From Guadua angustifolia (lineage: Eukaryota > Streptophyta > Magnoliopsida > Poales > Poaceae): a stretch of DNA of 64,000 bases. The notes under the pieces were generated by a model. That model saw only the letters and a program-made list of their open reading frames with translations. It searched no databases and had not been told where the DNA came from. The number at the start of each line of letters is the position of its first letter. Positions within the stretch are counted from its first letter, which is position 1. A program made the translations under genes and the position numbers. The stretch lies in contig CM070517.1 in the NCBI GenBank assembly GCA_036346375.1, positions 11,201,161 to 11,265,160 on the forward strand. The letters run 5' to 3'. Of the stretch, positions 1 through 10,006 are shown in pieces.

Positions 1-210
1 GTCGCAGTGCAAGCCCACTCGACCACGTAGTCGATCGGTGTGTGCTACCTGCTGGACTCGCCCACTCGACCATGTAAAAATCCAAATCCTTTTTGCTTTG
101 GTGACGCTGTGATGTAGACATGCGGTATGTATGCATCTGTTGCTGGTTGCCGGGTAACTTCGTCGCGTGGAACTTTCATAAGCCGTGCACGCACGTTTTG
201 CAAGGTACAT
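1..210 (+). repeat. direct repeat, copy 1 (partner 6346-6560)
   Basis: Shared landmarks occur in the same order: GTCGCAG, CCACTCGACCA, GTGATGTAGACAT, a GCCGGGTA block, a stretch ending AACTTTC, and CCGTGCACG followed by ACGTTTTGC. The copies are diverged by substitutions and small indels and lie on either side of CACTA-1. They could be an old local duplication or two copies of an unrecognised repeat. Confidence 0.6.
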
Positions 211-875
211 TACAACTATAATGTTTACACTATTTTTGAGTAGCAATTGCTAAACATCCTTCCAAGCTCTATAGAACATCCTATATTCCTATTACCATTA
301 ATGGTAGCAGCTATTTATATATGCCTCAAATATTACATCTAATTTGTTCACCAAAATATAACACACTTGATTATTGCTAGCATAATATATAATCCTACTG
401 GGAGAGCGTTGGGACTGTACCAAACAATACTAGTAGCTGAATTCGAGTTCAGCAGGTTCCGCAGTATACGCTTCCGTGAGTTCATTTCAGTGAAGAAACG
501 TGTCCTGCGCTTCCTGAGGTCCAGGATCCATTATTTCAGGTGGGTGCACTCCTATACGTGTATGTTGGGGTGGTGTGTGCATGCATCCGTTGTACATAAA
601 AAGCACTTAATTATTTTTTTATGAGGTACTTGATTATTGTTGTTATATCCTTTAATCCAAAAGGATCAAGTTGGTTGGTGTGATCTAGTCCTAAGGGTCA
701 ACATACTTTACAATTTAATTGTAATTCGTCGTAGCAGCTCACAGCCTTCAAAAGAAATTGCAATTGATCACGTGTATGATATGTAGTACCAAATTATCTC
801 GCGCACAAAATAATTTCACGCAGCAGTGTCAACGTTCTGGCGTATATTGGACGAAGCGACAGGGAGGGATAGGTC
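1..875. other. unassigned DNA left of CACTA-1
   Basis: No element ends or recognisable domain were found. An open frame at 367-624 (plus) has no ATG start and matches nothing I know; it could be an exon but I do not call it. Bases 1-210 recur in diverged form at 6346-6560. The stretch ends at the CACTA-1 terminus, preceded by the trinucleotide GTC (873-875), the left target-site half. Confidence 0.5.
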
Positions 876-889
876 CACTACTACAGACT

Positions 890-1180
890 GTCTTATCCAC
901 GACCTCCATCACTGCCGGATAAACCCGAGCCGGTAGTAATAATATTATCATTGTCGGTTCTAACTTCTACCGGCATGGATAAGAATAGCATAATTTTTTC
1001 GCACGAATGGAGGCAATATCATTACTGGTTTTAGATAGAACCAGCAGTGGTAAGAAGATCTAACTGCCGGTTTATATAAAAAACCGGTAGTGATTTATCA
1101 TTGCCGGTTCGTCTATCAACCGGCAGTGATAAGTCCATTTTCACTGCCGGTTTTACTCTAGAACTGGCAGTGATATTACT
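890..1180. repeat. CACTA-1 subterminal repeats, outer block
   Basis: Repeated TCACTGCCGGTT / AACCGGCAGTGA units occur in both orientations, many as head-to-head pairs 15-30 bp apart. In En/Spm elements such repeats are the binding sites of TNPA. Confidence 0.9.
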
Positions 1181-1194
1181 GTTCCCCGTAATTA

Positions 1195-1440
1195 GTTAAG
1201 ATACAGAACATATCAAACATTGTAATTTATCTCGCACAGAACATATCAAAGCATAATTAGTTAAAAAACAGAACATATTAAACATTTGTAATTTATCTCG
1301 CAAAAAACATTTACAAAATTTGTAATTTGCGTGATATGTATTAGTTAAAACACAGAACATTTACAAAATTTGTAATTTGCGTGATATGTATTAGTTAAAA
1401 CATAGAACATTTACAAAACATAATTAGTTATACCGTCCAT
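1195..1440. repeat. AT-rich tandem repeat, about 50-bp period
   Basis: An ACATTTACAAAA block recurs at 1307, 1357 and 1407, exactly 50 bp apart, with TTTGCGTGATATG between. More diverged units based on CAGAACATATCAAA precede it from about 1195. It lies between the two subterminal blocks of CACTA-1. Confidence 0.85.
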
Positions 1441-1526
1441 AATTACATATTTAGTCCTTATTATATATACAAAATATAACGGGCCAACGGCTATTAACTG
1501 TTTGAAACCCAAAATGGCGCAAAACC

Positions 1527-1874
1527 CTATATCCAAAAGTCATCGTCCTCCTCGTCCTCATCGCCAGAGCTACCGCCAAATGATCGATCGGAGTTGCGGC
1601 GGTGCTCCTCCTCCTCCTCCAAATCCGATTCGGTGGCGGAGTTGGTCCTGCCCCAACGCCGCAGGACCTCGCCGCCGCCGCTGTCGTCATCGTCGCCCTC
1701 CTCCTCCTCCTCCTCTTCTGCCTCCTCTTCCTCCTTCTCCGCCTCCTCCTCCTTCTCCTCCTTCTCTAGCGGCGGAGCGGGAATTTGTCCAGTACATGCC
1801 CGCTTCTTGGGGGGGACATTCTTGCAGCAGTGGTGGATTATGAGGAGTGGTGCTACAGATTGAGGAATGGGCAT
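1527..1874 (-). CDS. possible acidic low-complexity protein in CACTA-1
   Basis: From an ATG at 1874 the minus strand encodes about 115 residues. A short basic N-terminal part contains NVPPKKRACTG, and a long Glu/Asp/Ser-rich tail ends in DEDEEDDDFWI. The DNA is a CTC/CTT-rich low-complexity tract, which favours chance open frames, and the frame stays open upstream of the ATG to 1994. Its place between two subterminal blocks would allow an accessory gene or a captured host exon. No known family is recognised. An unexpressed microsatellite-like tract is equally likely. Confidence 0.2.
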   Translation of the reverse strand: MPIPQSVAPLLIIHHCCKNVPPKKRACTGQIPAPPLEKEEKEEEAEKEEEEAEEEEEEEGDDDDSGGGEVLRRWGRTNSATESDLEEEEEHRRNSDRSFGGSSGDEDEEDDDFWI

Positions 1875-1984
1875 TATATAGAGGCAGAATGGGAAGGGCA
1901 ACAGTTGGCAAAGGAATGGGGAAGCGAAACAGTTGTAGAGAAACCGGGAAGCGCGACGGTTGGCGCGAGGAGTTGGAAGGGTTC

Positions 1985-2230
1985 GACGTATCACTGCCAG
2001 TTTGTATTACCAACCGGCAGTGATAACAAACTATCACTGCCGGTTTACACCCAAAACCGGTAGTGATATATCACTGCCGGTTCCATTTATAACCGGCAGT
2101 GATATAACTTTTACTGTCGGTTTTAGTCTTTAACCTGCAGTGATATGTATTTTCCCGCCCTTCTGAATTTTCACGCGTAATTTGACCTTATCACTGCCGG
2201 TTCTGCGCAGAGCCGGTAGTGATAAGGTAT
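1985..2230. repeat. CACTA-1 subterminal repeats, inner block
   Basis: At least nine TCACTGCCGGTT-type units in both orientations, directly upstream of a TATA box. This is the same motif as the outer block, from which it is separated by about 800 bp of tandem repeat and low-complexity DNA. Confidence 0.9.
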
Positions 2231-2238
2231 TTATATAT
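2228..2238 (+). promoter_or_regulatory. TATA box, likely TNP2 promoter of CACTA-1
   Basis: TATTTATATAT lies just after the last subterminal repeat and about 930 bp upstream of the TNP2 ATG. The order repeats, TATA, leader, TNP2 is what is expected of an En/Spm-like 5' end. The start site cannot be placed. Confidence 0.55.
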
Positions 2239-2256
2239 CTGGCCGTGACCGACACC

Positions 2257-2490
2257 TTCCCCAGCCGAGCAAAACAAAGAGGAGCTCTGTTTGCTCGGTT
2301 GTTATTTTATTGGGGAGGTGCTGCCAAAAAATTGTGTTAATATTTTTCTTGTATTTATCTTCGAGGTGACTTCTTCTCAGACCGAGCAGAATAAAAAGAA
2401 GCTCTGTTTTACTCTGTAGCTATTACCTTGGCGAGTTACTGCTGAAAAATTGTATTAAAATTTGTCTTGTATTTCTTTTCGAGGTTAATT
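2257..2490 (+). repeat. two-copy tandem duplication in the TNP2 leader
   Basis: Two units of about 115 bp lie side by side. Each has CCGAGCA, then AAGAAGCTCTGTTT or its near copy, a TTATT/TTACC block, GCTGAAAAATTGT or its near copy, and TTGTATTT followed by TTCGAGGT. They differ by substitutions and small indels. The duplication lies in the presumed 5' leader or first intron. Confidence 0.75.
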
Positions 2491-2619
2491 ACTGACTTGA
2501 TCTATGTTATATTTGTAGTAAAATTTTACTTTATATATTTTAGGTCGGTAGTGCTCAAATTAAGATATAGCTAAATTATTTAATAAATTATAATTCTTAT
2601 CCATTTTAGTGATGTAGTG

Positions 2620-2990
2620 GATTTTCAAGTAATGAAAATTGCTAGATGGACAATTATGCATAACTGTAATTCTTTTCAATAATGAAAAATTGTTATATGG
2701 ATATTTAAATAGTAAAAATTGCTAGATGAATTATAAATAGTGAGGATTGCTAGTTGAATATTTAAATAATGAAAAATGGTAGATGGATTTTCCAATAATG
2801 AAAGTTGCAAGATACATAATTATTTAGAAATATATCCTTATATTCAATTATATGCTTGTTTGATGTATATTAATTGAATTTAATAGCGCTACATAACTAA
2901 ATGAAATGAATAAATCTTGTAAATAATTATCAAATGCTAGATGGATATTTCAATAGTGAAAAAGGTTTGATGTATCTTAATATAGGCAAA
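2620..2990 (+). repeat. degenerate AT-rich repeat in a presumed intron
   Basis: The phrase AATGAAAATTGCTAGATGGA and variants recur about eight times at 30-50 bp spacing (first near 2631, last near 2990). No coding potential is seen. The tract precedes the TNP2 start. Confidence 0.7.
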
Positions 2991-3166
2991 ATTGCTAGAT
3001 GTTTTTGTAAATCTAATCATTTACAATTATTTTTTTATTTGCAGTTATGTGCTTATAATGTGTTTATCGTTTTAATTAATTAGCAATGCATGACTAATGT
3101 AAAGAATAAATTATTTTGATATGTTTATTGATATACTGAAATGTAGTTCGATATAATTAACTGTAG

Positions 3167-5993
3167 ATGGACCGAAGGTGGATGTATGACATGGATCGTC
3201 GCGGTCCAGAGTTCTTTAATGGTGTGACTTGTTTTCTGAATACGGTTGCGGCACATAAGTCGAAGAATTTGGCGGACTATATTTGTTGTCCATGCGTTGA
3301 TTGCAAAAATGAGAAGCTGTTTTCTAACATAGAGTCGATACGTGCACACTTGCTTCGAAGGGGTTTCAAGGCTGGCTAAAACTGTTGGACCGAGCACGGT
3401 GAAGATGCTATTGTACATGAAGGGCAACACAATGATGAAGATGATATTGTACATGAAGGGCAACACATTGATGAAGATGACAAAGACAATATGACGGCGG
3501 TGGAAGATGCATTCGTTGATAGCCACGAAGATGGTCTAGATCAAATGATGTGTGATGGGGAGGGGGACTTCATGAGTGAAAGGGAGTTTCAAAAGATCCA
3601 GCGTATGGTAGAGGACTCTACAACGCCATTGTACCCGGGCTGCAAGGAGGAGTACAAAAAGCTGCATACCGTGCTTTCACTACTGCAGTTGAAGGCAAGC
3701 AATGGTTGGTCCGATAAGAGCTTTACTGAGCTGTTATGTCTCTTGGGGGATTTGCTTCCAGAGGGTAACGTGTTGCCTTTAACTACGTACTAGGCCAAGT
3801 AGGTTGTTTGCCAGTTGGGACTAGAAGTACAAAGAATACACGCATGTCCAAATGATTGCATATTATATCGCAATGAGTTTGCAGACATGGATACCTATGT
3901 TGTTTGGAAAGCAAAGCGGTACAAGGGCAACGATGACGATATCGAGAACGATGATGTCGGGGTAAAGCGTAAGAAGAAGAGGTGTCCCCGTAAGGTGGTA
4001 TGGTATTTCCCTATAATCCCCCGTCTGAAGCGATTGTTTGCGAACAAAAGGCATGTCCAATTGCTACGATGGCACGCCGAAGAACGTAAGAAGGATGGAA
4101 TGCTTAGACACCCTGCTGATTCTATGCAATAGAGGAACATCGACAGAAAATATAAGAAGCACTTTGCATATGATGTGAGTAATATAAGGTTCGGGTTGAG
4201 TACGGATGGGATGAATCCTTTTGGCTACATGAGTAGTCGTCATAGCACTTGGCTGGTGACTTTATGCATCTACAACCTTCCTCCTTGGCTTTGCATGAAG
4301 CGAAAGTACATTATGATGCCACTATTGATCCAAGGGCCCAGGCAACCTAGCAATGATATCGATGTGTACCTCAAACCATTAGTTGAAGATCTTCTAATAT
4401 TGTGGAACGATGTTGTACGGGTATGGGATGAGTATAAAAGAGAACTTTATCCTACGGGCATTATTGTTCGTAACCATTAATGATTATCCTGCTCTTGGTA
4501 ACCTATCAGGCCAGACGACAAAAGGCTTCAACGGATGCATCCAGTGCTTGGATGATACAGCTAGCCGGTGGCTGAAGAACTGCCGAAAAATGGCTTACAT
4601 GTGGCATCATAGGTTCCTCCGCAAGGATCACCCATACCGCAATAATAAGAGAGCTTTTGACGGGACAAAGGAGACTGCCTTAGCTCCGAAGAATCACACT
4701 GGGAAATAGATATTTGCCGCTGTAAAGGATCTTACAATTATTCACAGAAAAGGAGCCAGCAGTACATCTATTCTGACTTCCCGGGATAAAGCTCCTTTGT
4801 AGAAAAAGAAATTAGTGTTTTGGATCCTACCTTATTAGCAGCACTTGGAAGTTCGACACGCAATCGACGTCATGCACATAGAGAAGAACGTGTGTGATAG
4901 CTTGCTTGGTATCTTACTGGACATACCTGGCAAAACGAAAGATACACTTCAAGCAAGTATGGACCTCGAAGATATGAAACTCAGGAAGGAGCTGCATCAC
5001 GAAGAAATGGATACAGGCAAAAAGTACCTTCCCGCAGCCTGCTACACTTTGAGCAAGAAAGAAAAAATTAGCATTTACGAATGCTTGCACGGAGTCAAAG
5101 TTCCGTCTGGTTACTCTGCTAACATAAAGAGACTAGTCTCAATGAAAGACTTAAAGTTAATTTGTATGAAGTCTCACGATTGCCACGTGATAATGACACA
5201 GATGCTTCCAATTGCAATTAGGGGTGTTCTACTAGAGAAAGTCTGAGACCCAATTATCAAGTTGTGTTCATTCTTCAACGCGATTTCACAGAAGGCCATC
5301 GATCCATTAAAACTAGATAAGCTGTAGGAAGACGTGGTCCACATTCTGTGCAGGCTTGAGATGTGTTTCCCTCCATCTTTTGTTTGGTATTATGGTCCAT
5401 CTCATTGTTCACATTGTGAAAGAGATACGGATTTTTGGTCCCATATTTCTACATCAGATGTACCATTTCGAGATATTCATGGGGGTTATAAAGAAATATG
5501 TTCGTAACCGAAATCGACCGGAAGGCTGCATTGCCGATGGCTGGGGGAACTGAGGAGGTCATTGAGTTCTGTGTTGATTATATAGATCTCAAACCGATTG
5601 GTGTGCCTGTATCTCGACATGAGGGAAGGCTACAGGGGAAAGGGACACTAGACGAGAAATTAGTACGTACGAGCAATCTAACTTCATTTACACAAGCACA
5701 TTTCGCAGTTTTGGGACAATTAGTTGTGGTGACCCCATATATCAACATGCACAAGAACATGCTATCCAAAACAAACCCAGAGAGGTCAAAGGTTTGGCTC
5801 GCGAGAGAGCACAGAGATAACTTCGGCGATTGGTTGCGTAGACACATGATGCATACAGAGACAGACTGCACTCAGTTGAAAGTGTTGGCTCAGGGACCGT
5901 CAACTACAATTCGGACATTCCAAGGATACGACATAAATGGTTTTACATTTTATACAAGAGCACAAGATAAAAAGCGCATCAATCAAAACAGTG
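3167..5993 (+). pseudogene. TNP2-like CACTA transposase, decayed
   Basis: TNP2 is the DDE-type transposase that cuts CACTA ends in the nucleus. The ATG at 3167 opens the Transpos_assoc region (MDRRWMY, then CPCVDCKNEK). The Transposase_21 body follows, with STDGMNPFG near 4205, MKRKYIMMPLLIQGP near 4300, CIQCLD near 4540 and EVRHAIDVMHIEKNVC near 4850. A DUF4218-like part (HILCRLEMCFPPSF) is near 5340, and the match ends after NQNSG near 5993. Stops interrupt the frame at about 3378, 3791, 4130, 4480, 4707 and 5245, and several frame changes are needed. It is clearly inactive. A 12-residue acidic repeat lies at 3395-3480. Confidence 0.92.
3395..3480 (+). repeat. 36-bp in-frame tandem repeat in TNP2
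   Basis: Just over two copies of a 36-bp unit encode DEDDIVHEGQHI-type repeats in the acidic linker between the Transpos_assoc and Transposase_21 regions. The repeat length keeps the frame. Confidence 0.85.
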
Positions 5994-6345
5994 GCACGTG
6001 TTTCTCCCGCAATTATTTCAATTTTTGCAATGAATCAAACCCTGAAGGTAAAACACAAAGTATTAACTTTTTCCCTTGTTCTACATGCATGGGGCTAAAA
6101 TAACATCTGAACGGTAGTATTTCCCTTTGATGTGTAACATGTTCGTGCTAAAAATATTGTTCGATGTGGCAGTGTTTCTCCCGCAGACAGGACTGATGGG
6201 GTGACACTATTTTTTGTCTACTGATCGGTGTCAAGTGGACTCTTTCAGTTTAGATATTTTTTTTAATTCCTTCCGGTTTAGATTTTGTTTGCATCTTTGA
6301 CAAGGCCGACACCATAGCAACCTCTATCGATCGGTATGTTCAAGA
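5994..6345. other. break region after CACTA-1
   Basis: No TNP2 homology and no CACTA terminus. The phrase TGTTTCTCCCGCA occurs at about 5998 and 6171, flanking about 170 bp of unassigned sequence, which could mark a small insertion or repair patch at the breakpoint. Confidence 0.45.
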
Positions 6346-6560
6346 TTGTCGCAGCGAAGTCGCAGTAGCCACTCACTCGACTATGTTCAAATCAAAATTG
6401 CCTTTCTGTGTGTGTTGGTGGCTTGTTGTGATGTAGACATACTGGCTGCTGACCTCGTGGCTTCGTTTACATATTTATACGTGGATGCCGGGTATAGCTT
6501 GAGTGCTTCATCGCACGAAACTTTCCGAAGCCGTGCACGTTTTGCCATGTAATTGGGCTC
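6346..6560 (+). repeat. direct repeat, copy 2 (partner 1-210)
   Basis: Diverged copy of bases 1-210 in the same orientation, with matching order of landmarks (see the first copy). A 68-residue open frame over it has no family match. Confidence 0.6.
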
Positions 6561-7150
6561 AATTAGTTTGTTCATGTAAATTTTGCTCAGCATTAATTAC
6601 TGACGACATGGTTTGATATGCTCTTATTTTTGAGCGCTTATGCACTGTTCGCGGGCACAAAGTCTCTTATCCGCTTGATATGGTATGTGTACAACTTGTG
6701 GCCGTCTCTGTTTACAAGCGGCAGAACCATGTTCATGCGGAAACGAAGTCTTCATAGAGAATGACTATGATTTCTTTATTTAGTACCGATATTTTTTTTA
6801 CATACCTTGATCCACTAGCTTTTTTTTAGTAAGACAAATAAATCCTAGAAATTCTCACATTAATTAGAGAAAAAAACAGTAAGATTACACCGTTTATTTT
6901 TATGGCTTCAAATTATAACAATGCAGGTTAATCAGATATATATGAGAACTATTACAGTTGCATAAGTAATACAACTCAATTTTCACTTATAAGCATTAGA
7001 GTTGTATAAAAAATATGTTTGTTTTTAAATAAATACATATGCTTATTGTAGTAGCTACCCTCTCAGATGCCTAGGAAATTTGGCTAGTTATATTATTAAA
7101 ATAGAAAAGAAGACACCATCTTCACTTTCAAGGACTAGAAATAACCACAC
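6561..7150. other. unassigned AT-rich DNA between CACTA-1 and CACTA-A
   Basis: No gene or element end seen. Bases 6911-7060 resemble 34613-34720 on the far side of CACTA-A. The stretch ends in CAC (7148-7150), the left target duplication of CACTA-A. Confidence 0.5.
6911..7060 (+). repeat. flanking repeat, copy 1 (partner 34613-34720)
   Basis: Both copies have ATTATAACAATGCA, GAGAACTA, TTGCATAAG, AATACAACT, AGAGTTGTATAAA and CATATGC in the same order. Short inverted pieces (ATACAACT and AGTTGTAT) give each copy hairpin potential, so this may be an unrecognised MITE or a duplicated host segment. Confidence 0.6.
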
Positions 7151-7159
7151 CACTACTGC

Positions 7160-7530
7160 GGATTAGGCATCCACAAGCGGTTTGAAACCGCTTTCAGAAG
7201 CGGTTTTAGAACCGCTTGTAAGTAACTGCGAGTGATACCCCTTCGGGTATCACTTGCGGTTCCCCCAACCGCTTCTGGTTCGACACCACAAGCGGTTGGG
7301 AAGGTGTCCAGGCAGGCTCGAGTAGCCGCCACGTGGGTGCCTTCCACAAACGGTTTGTGGGTTACCAACCGCTTGTGGAGAGACTACCAAGCCAACGATA
7401 GAGAGGTGCCACATGTGCTCTCTCCACAAGCGGTTGGAGTTACCAACCGCTTGTGAAGAGGCTACCAGCCAATGATAGGGAGGTGCCACGTGTGTTCTCT
7501 CCACAAGCGGTTGGAGTTAGCAATCGTTTG
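7160..7530. repeat. CACTA-A left subterminal repeats
   Basis: Repeated CCACAAGCGGTT and AACCGCTTGTG units in both orientations, often as inverted pairs. The first 130 bp match CACTA-B at 47194-47330 in layout, including CGGGTATC and GGGAAGGTGTCCAGG. Confidence 0.92.
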
Positions 7531-7540
7531 TGAAGAGGCT

Positions 7541-7902
7541 GACAGCACAGTGTTTTGATTATATTTAATATAGAATATGTTTTAAGAGGGGTTTTCGATA
7601 TGGATTTTGACAATAAAAATAAATAGAACTACAGGAGTTTTTTTGACACAATTAAATATATATTATTTATGTGTACTCATTTAAATAATTACAGGTTCAT
7701 TTACATGAAAGTACGAACTTAATAGACTAAAAAATGGACAAGTAGATGAACACATGAAATAATTATGAGCACACAGAAGCAACTTTTACAAGTTTTAAAG
7801 AATAAAAGGCGAATCTTGAGCTTATTTCTTGTGTGCATCGCTCTTTGTATCCTTGGTCGACGTTGATGTCAGTTCACCTGTCCTTATTTCAGGACAATTT
7901 CT
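7541..7902. other. TNPA 3' flank in CACTA-A
   Basis: AT-rich non-coding stretch between the left subterminal repeats and the TNPA stop codon, with a matching stretch in CACTA-B (47510-47832). It probably holds the 3' untranslated region and polyadenylation site of the minus-strand TNPA. No further signal is assigned. Confidence 0.5.
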
Positions 7903-8089
7903 TCAAGCCTTTGCGCGAAACTCGCCTTTGGTGGATACAATCTCGTCGACAATAAAGCCGATGAGTTGTTCTTGGATTGCTGCAACCCGGTGCGGCAGGA
8001 TCACGCCTTGCACATCGATGTTGGGCTGACAAAGCGGGAAGTAAATAAATCTCTGGATATGTAATTAAAGTGTAAGTACTAAGAAATTG

Positions 8090-8570
8090 ACATATGCACA
8101 CTACCTCGGCGTTGCTTGTCGGTACATCGCCGTGGGTAATACTTTGCATATAGTGGCACACATAATAGCCACATAAGTTGTTTCGGCCAAATTACATTGT
8201 AGAACCTGCGATGAAATTTGAAAAGAAAATAATTATTGGGATGAAAAACTGTTACGGTATATTAATATTCTTTAATACGTACTCGAGTGCTTATTTGGGC
8301 ATCAAATTCGTTCTCGAAATCTCCTTGTTGGTTCTTTTGGAACCTTGCGAATGCCTTGTGTGATGCGTTAGTATGAATAGTAATTATTAGAGTTGGAATT
8401 AGCAAGGTATTTCAATATAATAAGAAAACTATCATATATATATGTGCTATATACCTGTTTAGGATGTCAATGATATATTGATATTTTTCCACCGGAGTCC
8501 TTTTTGGGTCTTGAACAACGATCTGGCTACTATCAAGTTTGATGACAAGAAGGATCCAGTGAAACCTATT
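8090..8570 (-). other. C48 (ULP1) catalytic exons of CACTA-A TNPA
   Basis: Three short exons, too small to stand out as long open frames. The first (about 8570-8455) reads FHWILLVI through ILNR and stops at a GTATAT donor. The second, roughly 8350-8280, reads KAFARFQKNQQGDFENEF. The third, about 8190-8104, reads NNLCGYYVCHYMQ and stops at a GTAGTG donor. ULP1-family enzymes cleave SUMO with a His/Asp/Cys triad plus an oxyanion Gln. His, Asp and Cys are present; I could not place the Gln. Confidence 0.75.
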
Positions 8571-10006
8571 CATATATTGCAACATATATGTAACTAGCTA
8601 GTAGTATTATCAATGCCTTGGAAAAGATAAGAATGAGAGGTTGTATATATACGTACTCGAAGTTGAAGGGCAGAAGTATGTACGGCTTGTAGTGCTGTCC
8701 CAAGAATGCATCGAGAATGTAATCCTTAACAGCCTTTCGGTTGCATCCAAAGACGAACTCGTTAACAATCTCTAGGTCGATGAAGCCCACGTTGAAGTTG
8801 TTCTGTTTTCTACATCGTTGTATGTCCATTCTACATAGAAAGGGATAAGTTATTAGAGTTGCAATTTTATGGTACGAGAAAGCACACAGTAAAGGTATGA
8901 GCTTGACACTTACAAGCACCAGCATCTCATGAGAGACACGTTGATGGCGTCGGCATGGTAAAAATGGTAGAAGTCTTCGAATTCGAGCCATATGTTGTTG
9001 TCCCCACGATAAAAATAATGTTGTGTGTGATGCGGAGGGGGACATCGTTCTTCCTTGAGTGGACTCTGTCATGTACCATTCGTGAAATTGCCGCATCTTG
9101 GTTGACAGATCCTTTATCTCATTAGAGTCAATCAGCTCCCGGCCCAACTCATATTGCCATCTGACCTTTGCCATTGGGAGATCATCTGTTAATCCAAGAG
9201 CTGCAGTTGTGGAACTGAGTCCTGCCTCCTTCATAAACCTCTCGAGGTTCTCCTGATCTTGGTCTCTCTTCTTCGTTGCCGTCGCCGTCTGACCACGTTT
9301 ATTCTTCCGTGTAGACTTTATTATTGTCCATTCATAGTTGGACGGCATAGGCAGTGGCTCCGCACGGCATGTCGCGAAGTGTTCCGCCGCTTTTGGATCA
9401 TTTGGTACATTTGGCTCTGACTTCTTTTTTGCGAAGTGTGTAGCCAATTCTCCTTTGATGACCGCGTCATTCTCCTCCTTAGTCATATCATATGCCCTCT
9501 TTGGAGGTTCTTTCATCTTTTTCGATCGGCTGGACTCTGCCTTCTTGGGAGCAGGTGGAGGAGCCCTTTTGCTATCGAGCTTCTTCCTCGGAGGAGATAG
9601 TGGAGGCGTGGTTTTCCTGGGGGGTTCTTTTTTGTTTGGGATGTTGGTGGTGGAGTAGGGCTTCTACGTGGAGCGGGTGGTGGAGGAGACGTGCTCTATT
9701 TTACCGGCGAGGCATTGCGTGGAGGTGACGTTGGAGGAGGTGTGGGTTGCCGTTGTGGAGATGACGCGTCCACACCATCTGGAAATATGATGTACTGTTT
9801 GCGCCAAAGGATGATATTGTGGAGGGCCTGTCCAAACTTGGTCACGTCATCGCCTCCAGTAATATCGAGGTGAAGTTCTTCAAATCCACTCAGCACCTCC
9901 TCCACCGTGACCTTCGAGTAACCCGGGGGTATCTCGTTGCAGTGGAACGTCTGGCCCTGCTCCACCGGAAATGTCATGTCGTAAGCCACCTTGATGGAGA
10001 GGTTAC

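Larger units (their letters stand above)
876..5993 (+). mobile_element. CACTA-1 (En/Spm) transposon, 3'-truncated
   Basis: It starts with CACTACTACAGA at 876, the usual grass CACTA terminus. Two blocks of short inverted and direct repeats based on TCACTGCCGGTT follow, then a plus-strand TNP2 transposase. Homology to TNP2 stops near 5993, just after the NQNSG motif, and no TAGTG terminus is seen downstream, so the 3' third (DUF4216 region, any TNPA gene, 3' subterminal repeats) is missing. Its subterminal motif differs from CACTA-A and -B, so it is a separate family. Confidence 0.9.

Noticed and set aside
367..624. 85-residue open frame as a host exon
   Set aside because: No ATG start, no recognised family and unclear splice borders. 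It is left as unassigned DNA.
1502..1863. Pro/Ser-rich plus-strand frames
   Set aside because: Translations of a CTC/CCT-rich low-complexity tract, with no conserved motif.
7160..7530. CRISPR-like array of short repeats
   Set aside because: Repeats are inverted as well as direct, unevenly spaced, and sit next to a CACTA terminus. They are subterminal repeats of a eukaryotic transposon.
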